The notes beneath the pieces were generated by a model, which was not told the origin of the DNA, did not search any database, and saw nothing but the letters and a program-made list of their open reading frames with translations. From Apricaphanius iberus (taxonomy: Eukaryota; Chordata; Actinopteri; Cyprinodontiformes; Aphaniidae): DNA of 64,000 nt. The translations under genes and the position numbers were made by a program. The stretch lies in NCBI GenBank assembly GCA_028564705.1, contig JAPXFQ010001354.1:41624-105623 (forward strand). Reading direction: 5' to 3'. The number at the start of each line of letters is the position of its first letter. Position 1 is the first letter of the stretch. Shown here in pieces: positions 10,220-20,699 of this stretch.

Positions 10220-11590
10220 TTCCAAAATCCTACTGACTATGAAGAAGTAGAAAAGCAATAGTTTTAGAAGAACATCAAATAGTGAAGCTCTAAAATGTCT
10301 AAATCATAACTCTTAAGGTTGGTAATTTCTCTCTTGAAAGAGAGAAAGATTCTCATTAATGGCCAATGTGCTTGTTAAATTGCATTTTGATGCAAATATA
10401 ACGAAAACACATCTTATTTATTAAGAGGTCCATCGTAATCCCTTACCTTTAAATGACAAATTTTAAACTGTCATATCTGGGGGTCATGAAATGTCTGAAT
10501 GGTGTTTTGTCATGGACATTGGCAAAACATCCTCCAGACACTGTGGATCGTGAGATTTCTTTGGATTGAGACTGGTTCCCACAGATACCATTGTATCCCA
10601 TCTAACTGGTATTTGGAGATTTTGGAGGCCAGGTGAATGCATCAGATTTCTTGATGGGTTTTTTTAGCCATTCCGAAGTAGTTTCTGAAGGGCTCATTTT
10701 TGCCATGTTAAGAGAAGCGCCTAACTCTAAGGGAACCTCTGTTACCATTCAATGGGTGTGATCAATTATTAAAAATGCTCGAGTATGTATTAGAGTTACA
10801 GTCAAATAAATGCTAGGAATGCAGGTTTTACAGACAGAGGTTTGTGTTGAAAAACATCAGCAGTGTTATTCAATTTGCCACTATGTGGCAATAATACTCC
10901 GGTTTAATGGTGTGATTGTAATTTGGCATTCAAAACATACACATGTAAGGAAAGGGGGTAAAGGCAGAATAAATAACATTTCTGTTTTTAACAATCACAT
11001 CAACTTACATTAAACTCTCTAAAGAGTTGATCGGTATGTTCCCCAAGGTAAACCATCAGGCACTGAATGACAAGATCTCTGATAGTATTGATGCTTGGAT
11101 TGCTTGGTGCCTCAAAAAAGACAAAAATAATCATCATCCTCCAGTTTTACACTCACCAATAATCTATTTAAATTCTACAGTTTAAGTAACAAACACATCC
11201 CGCATGGTATGATGGATAAAGTGGGATCAATGCCATCTGAGGTGATAGAAAGTACTGTGAGGAAAAGTATGCTAGAATCAAGTGTTAAGATAAAATGTTA
11301 AAACTTAATGCTCACATTGAGTTAAATTAAATTCTGTTAAAGATAAAGTGAGCATACACCTGTTTCTGTCAACAGTCTGACACGGACCATGACATCAAAA
11401 CACAATTTATGTAAATGAAAAAAGAGGGAAGTATTTATCTGAGATCACTCATTTCTCAGACTGATGGTGATTGGAAAAATACATTTAAAATGCCATTTAA
11501 AAAAAAAAAAGTTGTGTAGCCTACAAATAAGTTTGATGAATTAAATAAATTGATGCTATCAAGAATATAGGCTTAAAACTTTCCTCTTTG
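10220..11590. other. Unassigned sequence
   Basis: No recognised motif. Open frames are short. The stretch 10440-10760 reads like decayed coding sequence on the minus strand, but I cannot name a family. Confidence 0.4.
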
Positions 11591-11599
11591 ACAAAGCTT

Positions 11600-11835
11600 A
11601 CAGTGAGAGATACGTTAATAGGCAGTTAAGAGACAGGTTAGACAGGTAGCTAGTAAGAGACGAGTTAATGTTAGTAGCTAGGTAGAGTGTCAAAAGCTAG
11701 GAAGGGATATGAAGAGGTAGAGTAGCTAGGTAGAGATAGGTTAATGTAAGCCAGGTAGAAAGTGTTAGTAGCTAGGTCTCCTAGTAGCTAGGAGACAGGT
11801 TAATGTTAGTAGCTATGCTGCTTTAGGCTAGGCTG
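11600..11835. repeat. Irregular GCTAGGTAGAG minisatellite
   Basis: Overlapping variants of AGTAGCTAGGTAGAGA and GACAGGTTAATGTTAGTAGC recur roughly ten times with variable spacing. The array abuts the dispersed repeat at 11800-11975, whose own text includes GTTAGTAGCTATGCTGC. The minisatellite may therefore have grown from that edge. Confidence 0.8.
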
Positions 11836-11975
11836 TTGGAGGACATTATTAGGATCTGTTCCTACTTTCTCTCCTACTTCTCCCAGACTGCATAATGTGC
11901 TGTCAGTTCAAGCGCTAACCTGCTTTCTCTTAGTCTCTTCTTACAGTAGGTGCTCGTGACCCGCCCATGCAAGGC
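11800..11975 (+). mobile_element. Retroelement fragment (repeat R1), sense copy
   Basis: From GTTAGTAGCTATGCTGCTTT to about CTCTTCTTACAGTAGGTGCT this matches the reverse complement of 36650-36815 closely. It is one of four R1 copies in the window; see 36276-36815 for the argument that R1 is a non-LTR retroelement. Confidence 0.75.
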
Positions 11976-12632
11976 TAACAATTCATAATGGTAAACGGTG
12001 TTGCCAAGAGCAGGGTGCAATTTGTGAAATAAGCAAATATTGTGCATGATTGTTCCCATAAAAAATATTAAGATCAAATTAAGATGATTAAAATCAAAGA
12101 TAAGAATTGACTTGATTTATCCAGTCATGGTAGGTGAGAATATTTTTTCCTTGTGGGAGCATCAGCAGCACCTTGTCCTCTCGGACCCACAGCTCTGTAA
12201 ATTTTTCTGTGGGGGAAAAATGTCCACCTCTGGACCAGAGGAACCCAGCTTGAGTCAGGTGCAGAAATGTTCAGGTGTAAGAATCCGTACCCTCGGCTTA
12301 AACTGCGCACGGATTTGGGATGCTACTGAGAAGTATAGAGATTTTAGTAATTTTAGCCGGGGACATGTCTCAGGCTTTATAAATTACTTTTCTGTCCCCA
12401 CCAATAAATGAAAAATTGTAAATGGATGTTTTTTAACAGTGCATCCACCAGTGTAATTTTCATATAATCACTTTCCGAACTGACTGGTATTCTACTATCT
12501 TATACAGTTCCTGTTTGTGCGAATCCTGCAGCATTCTTTGTAGAGATCAATCTACATTCATCTCACATTCAAACAGATAACTGATTAACTCATATCTTTA
12601 ATGCAAGGTGTTTTAATTGTGCTGCCCCATAA
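11976..12632. other. Unassigned sequence
   Basis: An open plus-strand frame (12112-12411) and its minus-strand shadow have no recognisable domain. No RNA gene is seen. Confidence 0.4.
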
Positions 12633-12690
12633 GTAGGGCTGCAAAGAAAGGTTATTTGGATAATGGATTAATCGGATGGGGTCTTGACTC
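12633..12690 (+). mobile_element. hAT terminus fragment
   Basis: TAGGGCTGCAAAGAAAGGTT then TAATGGATTAATCGG resembles a common fish hAT terminus (TAGGGCTGCAAC...GATTAATCG). The partner terminus was not found, and 12691-13065 is otherwise unassigned AT-rich DNA. Confidence 0.4.
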
Positions 12691-13068
12691 TAATAAAAAG
12701 TGCTATGGAGATGTTTTTTCTCTCCTTTCTTCACTTTATTTAACAACTGAACATTATTAGAAAACAGTTTAATAGGTCGTAAAATAACATGATATCACTT
12801 CAAATGCCTTACAGCTGTTGAAATATAATTTAAAAAAAGAAATTATTTTTAAATTGCTATGCTTCATCAAAGTTCTGTAAGGACAAATGTGCCATATTAC
12901 CACCATAAAAAGAGGTATTTTTATTGCTAAAAAGTAACCTTAGCTATTAGAAACACAACACATTAAGATTAAAATCTAAATCAAAACATCACAACATGCT
13001 CCATTTCAGATATCCTACAGCTGTTGAAATTTCAAATATTAAAGATAAAAAATAGTTTTAAATAGCTT

Positions 13069-13380
13069 TATCTCAAGGAAATTTCAATCAAACGCAACTG
13101 GACTTGGTAATTTGTCTTGGAAGACGTTTCACCTCTTATCCAAGAGGCTTCATCAGTTCATGCTCGCCGCTGACCAGGCTGGGACTGGTCCAACTAACTG
13201 GTGTGGAGACTCAGCTATTTAACCTCTTGAACAAGAATCATTATGTCATTGGATCCTTTGTGCTCCATGTCTTAACGACGGTCATTGGCGTGCCGCCTAT
13301 TGGTGGAGGTAAGGTTTCGGCTTCGTTAGTGCCCTATTGTGTTATAACGACAGTCATTGGAGTCTATGTGTATGCAAGCA
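13069..13380 (-). repeat. Second PLE terminal repeat, minus strand
   Basis: Bases 13225-13069 on the minus strand match the pLTR at 7387 onwards (GCTGAGTCTCCACACCAGTT to TTGAAATTTCCTTGAGATAA). The part from 13226 to 13380 probably extends the same repeat and contains two copies of a CCAATGACYGTCGTTA motif and the palindrome AGCACATACATTATGTGCT. No RT follows it. Confidence 0.7.
13123..13156 (-). ncRNA. Hammerhead-ribozyme-like motif, second copy
   Basis: On the minus strand: CTGATGA (13156-13150), the same CCTCTT/AAGAGG stem II with a GGAT loop, GAAAC, then GTC (13125-13123) followed by TTCC. Here the TTC after the cleavage site can pair with the GAA before CTGATGA, so stem I is better preserved than in copy 1. 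Confidence 0.65.
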
Positions 13381-13383
13381 CAT

Positions 13384-13483
13384 ACATTATGTGCTTGCAT
13401 AAACTATGCATATTATTCCAATACAGTGAAATCAACTCTGCGGATTTTTTGTTTGTCCGTCAGTTTAGATGGTAGTTATATTT
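13384..13483 (+). repeat. Direct duplication, copy A
   Basis: These 100 bases (ACATTATGTGCTTGCATA to GGTAGTTATATTT) recur at 14007-14109 with one substitution and a 3-base indel. They sit just upstream of a Harbinger transposase exon. Confidence 0.95.
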
Positions 13484-13518
13484 GAGTTATATTCTTCTGT
13501 TGCCGTAAGTTCTGAACT

Positions 13519-14318
13519 ATGGCGGATCGTAACGAGAGAGTGGCTTGGCTTTATTTGCTAAATAAAGCCAGACAACGTCGACTTCGGCTACATCAGCACC
13601 GTTTGTGGGTTCACCCAATAATTCAGTTGTGTTCTGAGTTTGGGGAGTTTAACCATTTGCTCCAGTTGATACGTATGGATGAGGCTCGCTTTCAGCAGTA
13701 CTTCCATCTGTCCCGCACCCAGTTGGATGACCTCCTGGGCCGTAGCGGAGCTCAAATCTCCTAGCAGCACACCAACTACAAGTGCACTGTTCCTCCCGAG
13801 GAAGGCCTGTGTTTCTGTCTTCGGTAAGTGTTATGTTTGGTTTTTTTTAAATCTGCGTTTGCTAAACTACTCACCCTGGATGGGAAATAGATATAAAAAA
13901 AAATAGAACAGGGTTAGCAGATGATTATTCGCACTCTCATCTCTCATCAGCGCTCATCTCCTGTTCAAATTAGTGAACTCCCAAGCAGTTTTTTGAAATC
14001 GTTATTACATTATGTGCTTGCATACACTATGCATATTATTCCAATTCTACAGTGAAATCAACTCTGCGGATTTTTTGTTTGTCCGTCAGTTTAGATGGTA
14101 GTTATATTTTAATACCTCACACTGAAAAGAACCAATAGTAGGCTACAGATAACAGTAGAACAATGATTTCTAATAAATATTTTTGTTATTAAAATGTTAA
14201 AGAATATGTGGCCCACATTTTATTTTTTATTGTTTTGGTTCTGTACTAGCAGATTTCTTGCTACTGGTGACTCCTACAGAGCCATAGCCAGCAGCTTCTG
14301 ATTGTAGGTGATGGCTAC
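13519..14318 (+). pseudogene. PIF/Harbinger transposase, N-terminal exons
   Basis: HARBI1/ALP1-like transposase. Exon 1 starts ATGGCGGATCGTAACG at 13519. It carries the typical FWVHPI-type block (RLWVHPIIQLCSEFGEFNHL) and ARFQQYFHLSRTQLDDLLGR. A premature TAG sits at about 13762, and the exon ends at a clean donor, CTTCG/GTAAGT, near 13822. Exon 2 follows an acceptor near 14250 with RFLATGDSYRAIASSF, the conserved block after the helix-turn-helix, then breaks at 14299. The DDE catalytic half is absent. The intron contains duplication copy B. A convergent MADF gene lies at 14886-15332, as expected for a two-gene Harbinger. Confidence 0.75.
14007..14109 (+). repeat. Direct duplication, copy B (inside the transposase intron)
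   Basis: Near-perfect copy of 13384-13483. It places the 5' flanking sequence of the transposase inside its first intron, which implies a local duplication after or during insertion. Confidence 0.95.
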
Positions 14319-14885
14319 CAGACTATAAGGTTAATTATAACACCACCCAGACTTGCAAACAAGATTGCAAAAGTATTTTCTTTTTTCTATGATGTATTTT
14401 TTTTAACCTTAATTAATCAAAAAGGTTTTCATAAAGGTAATTACAGAAAATTTATAAGCAACAAGTATAACATTGAAGATCAAAAAAGATAATTCATTTT
14501 GATTGCAAAATATATTTATTAGAAAAATGTATATATAAAAAAATAAACAGGAATGTAAAGGAACTCGATTGGATGAAATGCGATGGGAGAAGGACACAGA
14601 AAGGAGTCTGATTCCTCCCCTGAAAAACATGCCACCTTCACTGAGTAAAAACTACTCTGTAGGCTCCAATGGTTCCAAATTTAACAGAACAGTGCTGCTT
14701 TCATGTAATAATGTATGCATTTTAAATGTATTTATTTAATAGGTCTAGTAACAGAGGCAGGAACAGTGTGGCCAGATGTAGGACCAGGGCGGGCAGAAGC
14801 AGCAGCAGCAGAAACAGAAGCAGGAACAGGTTGGACAGAGCAAGCAGCAGAAGGGCCCGGCTGCTCTTTGTGCTAAACTGCTGCC

Positions 14886-15332
14886 TTAAACAAGATCTGA
14901 AAGCCCTGCTGCTTCTTCTGCCTCTGTGTGGTCATACCCAGCCACCTGCTCTTCCTCGAAGCTCATGTTGCTGGATGATGGTCTGGGCGCGATGAAGGGC
15001 TCGAGGAAGGACAGGACGGACAGGTACTTCCACTTCTTCTCTTTCTCTACTTCTGAACTGCTCTTCTTTCTCTCTTTTTCCTTTCTGCTCTCCTTTGCAT
15101 ATCTGTCCCTCAGAATCCGGATATTTTTTAATCTTCTCATGACCGTCTTTCGCTAGCTAACGACACGGGCAATAACTACGTTGAGAAAAGATTAGATAAC
15201 TTACCCGACACGCCGATCTCTTCAGCAATCTTCATCGAAGCAAAATCCTTTACATTCCTGTCTCTATATAAAGACGAGGACGGATCATGAAGTTTTCTGC
15301 GATTGCAGACGGCCACGATTAGCTTGTCTTCC
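14886..15332 (-). pseudogene. Harbinger accessory MADF/Myb-SANT-like protein
   Basis: Exon 1 on the minus strand opens with ATG at about 15332 (MEDKLIVAVCNRRKLHDPSS, then SLYRDRNVKDFASMKIAEEI), a MADF DNA-binding domain start. It ends at a donor, GTCGG/GTAAGT, near 15204. Exon 2 continues within the open frame down to 14886 (LRDRYAKESRKEKERKKSSS, then SVLSFLEPFIAPRPSSSNMS), the C-terminal half typical of these proteins. In autonomous Harbingers such a protein helps nuclear import and terminal-repeat binding of the transposase. No stop is seen inside, so this gene decayed less than its partner. The splice acceptor near 15150 was not fixed exactly. Confidence 0.7.
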
Positions 15333-15639
15333 ATTGTTGAAAATGTTTTTTTTTATCCTGCTTCATTCAAGATACATGTATAGTGACATCACTACAGTGA
15401 AACGCTCTGATTGGTTGCCGCACTGCGTTAACTGCGTTGGGTCCGTCAAAAGTTAAATTAGCTGAACTTCTGCGTTGCTTGTGTTGCGACGTTGCCGTCT
15501 TTAACGTAAGTGAAGTTGACGGAGCCAACGTAAACAACGCACCGCAGAGACTGCTAGGGACCTCTGACATACTCTACCATAGACTTTACATGTAATCTTG
15601 CTGCAACTGACGCTGACGCATGGGGTTGGTGTGAATGCA

Positions 15640-16560
15640 GCATAACCCTTACTGTATGTACACACCAAAAGCAAATTAAGCAAGCGGCGAGTCAGGTGTA
15701 CATGTTATGTCAGGAGGAGCGCGTTGAAGCACGGCAGGGGGTCCCGTGTCTGTGACTGTCATGGATTCACAGCCTCAGCAGGACATGGAGGAAATACTGA
15801 TAAAGATCGTGGCTAATCACCCCGAGCTACATGACACAAGCTGTTTTCTATAGAAAGACAGGAATGAAAAAATATATAAATAGGTTAAACTATTTAGACA
15901 GGAATGCTCTTAAGAGGTTTTTGGGTGGCCCTTAAAAGAGCCGTTGTTGCTGTAAAAGCACCTTTCCTCCTAGAGTCAGCCTTGAAACAGCCTCCTCACC
16001 TGGTTTCCTGGTTGCAGCTCCCGCACCACGCCCCAATATAAACTTTTACGAGCCGCAGACAGATGGACAGTTGCTCAGAAATGTAGTTGGTATGTCGGCA
16101 GGCGAAGCTTGGACCTTTATGGCACAAACTGGGCGAGCAGGTCACGTTGTCCAGGCGGCGAGGAGCCGGTGTATATGAGAGGGTGCTCGCTGCTGTTTAT
16201 GGATCCCTCCGCCGTAGCTAGACTGTATCGCTAGCTCACCAAACCCCCAGTGCAGCGGTCTCCGGTCTTCCGGTATACTGTCCTCCGTCAGATCGGAGAA
16301 CATAATCCACCGGCAGCTGCGCTCTAGCCCCAGCTCCGCTGAAGCCCGGGCCGAACACGCTGTCCTCCATCAGCTCGGTCCATAATCCACCGTCAGATGC
16401 ACTATAGCCTCAGCTCCGCTGAAGGCCAGTTTGCGTGTGAAAATACCATATTTGAAGCGCGACCAGTTCGCTCTGTACACGCTTCAAGGTGCGAACGTTC
16501 AAGCATCCAGCTGGGGGCATGTGGCGCGTTTTGACGCTTTTGCTGTGGACACAGTGTTAG
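15640..16560. mobile_element. Degenerate Harbinger-like element with MADF relic
   Basis: The left text GTACACACCAAAAGCAAATT and the reverse complement of the right text GTGTCCACAGCAAAAGCGTC suggest terminal inverted repeats. Inside, at 15754-15890, a frame reads MDSQPQQDMEEILIKIVANH then PELHDTSCFL, a MADF start, before TAG and a decayed KDRNEKI. No transposase is seen. The boundaries are approximate. Confidence 0.5.
16277..16431. repeat. Imperfect tandem duplication, period about 83 bp
   Basis: CTGTCCTCCGTCAGATCGG...CCGCTGAAGCCC is followed by CTGTCCTCCATCAGCTCGG...CCGCTGAAGGCC. There are two copies, with an indel between them. Confidence 0.75.
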
Positions 16561-17620
16561 GGATTTCCCCTGGACTCGCTCCGTTGTTGTCTGATGTCCC
16601 AATTTAGGGGATTCCCCCAAGGTTCAGAACAGCTGGACGGCGTTAAAGCCTAGGCGACAGAGATCCTCTCGACAGCCTGCAGACAGCGTCTTCGTGAGCC
16701 CGCCGCTTTATTTGTTTATCTTCTATTCTTCTCCACAGACGTAGCACTGCACTGTTCAGGTCAGTTGGCTGTATTTCTCCAAATACACCTTTCACCTTTC
16801 TCCCTGACACTATTTATACACTTAAATCATGGGCATTGACCGCAGCTAAAAAACGTTTTTTCCGAGCTGCGGATGTAAGTGATCAAGGAGGGAGTGATAA
16901 ATTCATTGAAAACAAAGGACTGTGGCTTTATCAGGCTAAAGTAAGTTTGGGATCATCTGAGACTTTTTTATTTTCAGCTTAAAGCAACCAGGTTTAAAAC
17001 AATGTTGTTGTTTTTTCTGCCCTGATAAGTTTTTTAAAGATCGAGCATCAGTGTGTTTTCAACACTAATAGGATGAACTTCTGATTCAACCTAGCTGTGG
17101 GTGAGTTAAACTCTTTTTTACATTTCTTACAGGATTAATTTATCATGGTTGAATTGATTGAACATTTGTAACCTGCAGGAGCTACTGTGGTTAATAATTT
17201 AAAGTCATGAAGCTATCTACATTTTAAGGTGTAATACCAATATTTGAACCACTACGTTTGTCATTTATAAAAAAAAAGTAATAGGGGTCCAGGGTGGGGA
17301 AAAAAAACACACACAAAACCCCCCCCCCCGCTCAACTGTGTTTTGATTCCTTAATCCAGAGTCAGATTTAAAGATTTAAGCACATATGCAGACATTAACA
17401 ATGACACAACAGGAGGGATGGGGGGGGGGGACCCCAGTCAACAGCTGACGTGCTGCAACAGATGCGCACCGTCTAACTCTTTCCTGGAGTGGCCAGGAGG
17501 GTTGGGGGTACAGGTAGAGCAGTGATGACAAGAAAAGTGTGTGCATCTTTAAGGGTGTGAGTCTGTGTGTGCATGTCTGTGCATCAGTAGTCAGTAGCCC
17601 ATGAACTCAATCAGCTCAAT
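16561..17620. other. Unassigned sequence with homopolymer tracts
   Basis: A C-rich tract near 17321-17331 and G10 near 17421-17430 are the only notable structures. There is no gene or known repeat. Confidence 0.4.
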
Positions 17621-17624
17621 CCAA

Positions 17625-17725
17625 CAGTCTATTTGCCTATGATGTAATTTGCGTCCTGGGAGAGCTGAACCAGCTCATAGTTGAAGGTGTAGGGGTAGGC
17701 TGGGGGGGAAGGAGCGTCCTTCTAG
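17625..17725 (-). other. Possible terminal-exon or pseudogene relic
   Basis: The minus strand reads KDAPSPPAYPYTFNYELVQL then SQDANYIIGK and a stop at about 17632. Codon use looks protein-like and the frame ends naturally, but a TAG lies just upstream of the K and I cannot name a family. It may be the last codons of a host gene copy, or chance. Confidence 0.2.
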
Positions 17726-18175
17726 ATTCTCATCCAAGGGTGTATGTTTGGTCTAGGCCGAATACCAATTGATAACAAATGCACAGGCAAAGATCTCTTT
17801 TCCTTCTTAGCCTTAGAGTTCGTCAAAGTTGGAGATTCAGATTTTTTCTGTCACCCTTTTAAAATACCGGTCAATTACGGAAAATATTTGGTTAACGCGA
17901 CCCCTGGCTGGAGGAGATACTGACCACTTTTCTTAACTTTGTAATATTCTGCTACTACTTCAAAATTGTGCAATATTTGTTGTTATTTCAGCTTTTAGAA
18001 TATAATAGAGAAGTCCACAGGGAAATTCAGGTACCAGCATCAGTACAGCACCACAGTAAGCAAGATAAAATACTAGTAAAGTTGGTAAGAAATAAATAAA
18101 ATGAAGTAAAATAAAATAATATGGACTAAATAAACAAAATATACAACATTGCACACTACCAGTGTGCACTACTAA

Positions 18176-18400
18176 GGGGCGAATGTGGCTCAGGAGTTGG
18201 GTGTTTGCCTTGTAATCGGAAGGTTGCCGGTTCAAGCCCCAGCTCTGACGGTCTCAGTCGTTGTGTCCTTGGGCAAGACACTTCACCCGTTGCCTACTGG
18301 TGGTGGTCAGAGGGCCCGGTGGCGCCATTGTCCGGCAGCCTCGCCTCTGTCAGTGCGCCCCAGGGCTGCTGTGGCTACAACGTAGCTTGCCATCATCAGT
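18176..18400 (+). mobile_element. tRNA-derived SINE
   Basis: A-box TGGCTCAGGAG and B-box GGTTCAAGCCC are correctly spaced for an RNA polymerase III promoter. They are followed by TCCTTGGGCAAGACACTTCA and CTGTGGCTACAACGTAGCTT, the body of a common teleost SINE. It abuts the 3' coding end of the LINE at 18396. The acceptor stem does not pair, so this is not a tRNA gene. Confidence 0.85.
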
Positions 18401-19330
18401 GTGTGATGCCAAATGCGGCGTTGAACAGTTTGATGGCTCGGGGGACAAAGGACTCTCTGAGTCTGTTGGTCCTATTCTTCAGGAGGAGCAACCTATTGCT
18501 GCTCAGGCTTCTCTGTTCACTGATGAAAAAGTGCAGAGGGTGGCTAGTATTGTCCATAATAGCAAGCAGATTTTTATGTGTCCTCCTCTCTGCCACTATC
18601 ACCAGGGGGTCCAGCCTCATGCCGACCACAGAACCCGCCCGCCTGATCAGTTTGTCCAGTCTGTTTACACTCCTCTTTGACAGGTTGCCCCCCCAGCTAA
18701 CCACGGCATAGAAAAGAGTGCTGGCCACCACAGACTGGTAGAACAGGGAACCAGTTCAGCAGCGTAGGTCTTGAGAAGACGGGAGGGCACTCTGTCAGGG
18801 CCAGCTGCTTTCCTTGGGTGGAGCTTCCTCAGTTCTCTCCTCATCTGGTCAGATGTTATTCGGGGGGGTAGAGATGGGGGAGGGGTGATGGAGGCTGCAC
18901 CGGAGATGGAGTCAGGAAGGTTGAGTACTGTGGTGGGGAAGGGGGGACAGTGGGCTGGTCATAAGAAGTTGAAGTTTAAGAAGTTGTTCAGTCTGTTAGC
19001 TTCCTCCACTGTCCCCCCTGCTGTTGTTGCCTTTGTTTTGAAGCCTGTGATGATGTTGACACCCTCCATGACCTAATTCCTACAATTCTCACCCAGTTTC
19101 TCCTCCACTTTCCTCCTGTAGGTGTCCTTTGCCTCTCTCAGGCATTGCTTCACCTCCCGCTGTGCTGATTACATTGCCTCATTGTCCTTGTTCATGAAAG
19201 CCACCTTCTTCCTGTTAAGGGCAGCTTTCACCGCTTGTGTTACCCAAGGTTTGTTATTTGGGTAACAGCGGACAGTCTTATGGGGGGAGCCTAGGTCCAA
19301 ACAGAAGTTTAGGTAGTCTGTCACTTTGTG
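18396..19330 (-). pseudogene. L2/CR1-like LINE ORF2, internally deleted
   Basis: Read from 19330 downward: YPNNKPWVTQAVKAALNRKK, then the RT entry block LRKLHPRKAAGPDRVPSRLL near 18830-18780, then directly the C-terminal block STLFYAVVSWGGNLSKRSVN (18725-18665) and FVPRAIKLFNAAF before the stop at 18396. The catalytic RT blocks between the two are missing, so an internal deletion joins them near 18750. A TAA near 19170 and other stops and shifts disable the rest. In an intact element this ORF supplies endonuclease and RT for target-primed insertion. Confidence 0.85.
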
Positions 19331-20002
19331 CTTAATACTGTTTTTTTTATTTTCATAATAGCTTCATCTGGTCATACATTCTGTTTAGCTGTGAAATTAT
19401 CTGACTCAGTGAGCTACATTATAACCATTAGTATATTATATCAGAATAAGACATTATTGTATTTTACTAAATACTTGATACAGAGTTGAATAACACTTGA
19501 GTGTTTTATGATGGAACAGAAATATTAGACTGCACTGAAATATTCACAGAGCCCAGGATGAATGAGCTTGTGCTCCAGTCCTTGGAAATTAGCAGATGTG
19601 TTAAGCATTGTTCTGCAAAATGCTATCACACCCCTGTCTTTCAGTGCTGGACAGGAAACTGAGCACTGAAAGACCACTTTGAAGTGAGAATAGCTTGAGT
19701 GACAAAAATAAATTAAAAAGGGTAGGTTTTAATGGCCTACAGAAAATTGCAGACCACATGAGACCTTTCTTTAGTTCTGCTTTCCTGGAGCTTTGACTGA
19801 CAGCTACAGTACTGCAATTGTGTCTTCTCTTTGCCAGTGAAGACTACTTTAGCCCTGTTTTTATAAAGACAGTTGCTTTACATCAGAAAAAAAGATACAG
19901 GAAATGTGAAAAAAACCCAGCTTTTTGTGCATGACAAATGTGCACCTTATCCTAAATCATTAGCAAGAGTAGGGAAATTCTTATTATGAAAAGTCCAAGC
20001 AG
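19331..20002. other. Unassigned AT-rich sequence
   Basis: No motif recognised. It may be genuine single-copy intergenic DNA. Confidence 0.4.
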
Positions 20003-20060
20003 GGGCGGACTGGGACAATAATTCAAGATGGGAACTTAATACCATCCCAAGCCACCATCC
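20003..20060 (+). mobile_element. hAT terminus fragment
   Basis: CAGGGGCGGACTGGGACAAT is a familiar fish hAT terminal repeat. Only this end is seen before the LINE fragment begins. Confidence 0.45.
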
Positions 20061-20084
20061 AATTAACTCAAAATGCCTAGGTTG

Positions 20085-20290
20085 ATTTTAGTCAGGAAAC
20101 TGGTAATCCTCTGACAGGTGGAGGGAGGCACGGTGAGCTGGGACAGTTTTTGGTGGAGGAGCTCTGGGACGATGGTGTTGAATGCAGAGCTGAAGTCCAC
20201 AAACAGGACCCGAGCGTAGGTACCCGCAGAGTCCAGGTGGTACAGGATGTAGTGGAGAGCCATTTTGACTGCGTCATCCACTGACCTGTT
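20085..20290 (-). pseudogene. L2/CR1-like LINE RT fragment
   Basis: The minus strand reads RSVDDAVKMALHYILYHLDS then ARVLFVDFSSAFNTIVPELL and ITSFLT. LFVDFSSAFNT holds the first catalytic Asp of the RT. This is part of the region missing from the LINE at 18396-19330, but it lies upstream of it, so it is a separate insertion. Confidence 0.85.
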
Positions 20291-20411
20291 ATATATACAC
20301 ATATATACATATCCATATACATATGCACGTACATATACACCTATGTACATGCATATAAACATACATATATCTGCATCCCTGCACATACAGATACATGTAC
20401 ACACATACATG
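20287..20411. repeat. (TACATA)n-like microsatellite
   Basis: About 120 bases of ATACAT/ACACAT variants directly at the 5' edge of the LINE fragment. Open frames through it are artefacts. Confidence 0.85.
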
Positions 20412-20699
20412 CTTTTTTTTTTAAAGCTTGCTCGAAAGGGAATGGAGGAACGAAAGCGTATTTAATCTTACCTCCTAACACATTTTAATTAATTTAGGTT
20501 GCCATCTTTTTATACAATATCCCGTATCAATAATATAAAATTATGATAATTCTTTTCAAGTTATCAAGAATGTCAAACTGATTTTGTATCAGAATTATAA
20601 TGGATGAAAAGCAAAACAAAAGAGAAAAAAGTCAAATTTCTTCTATCATAAATGCCTAATGCCTAATAAACCAAAGCCTGATAAAGAAATCTTCATTCA

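Noticed and set aside
18185..18260. Possible tRNA gene
   Set aside because: Boxes A and B are good, but the acceptor arm does not pair and the SINE body follows directly.
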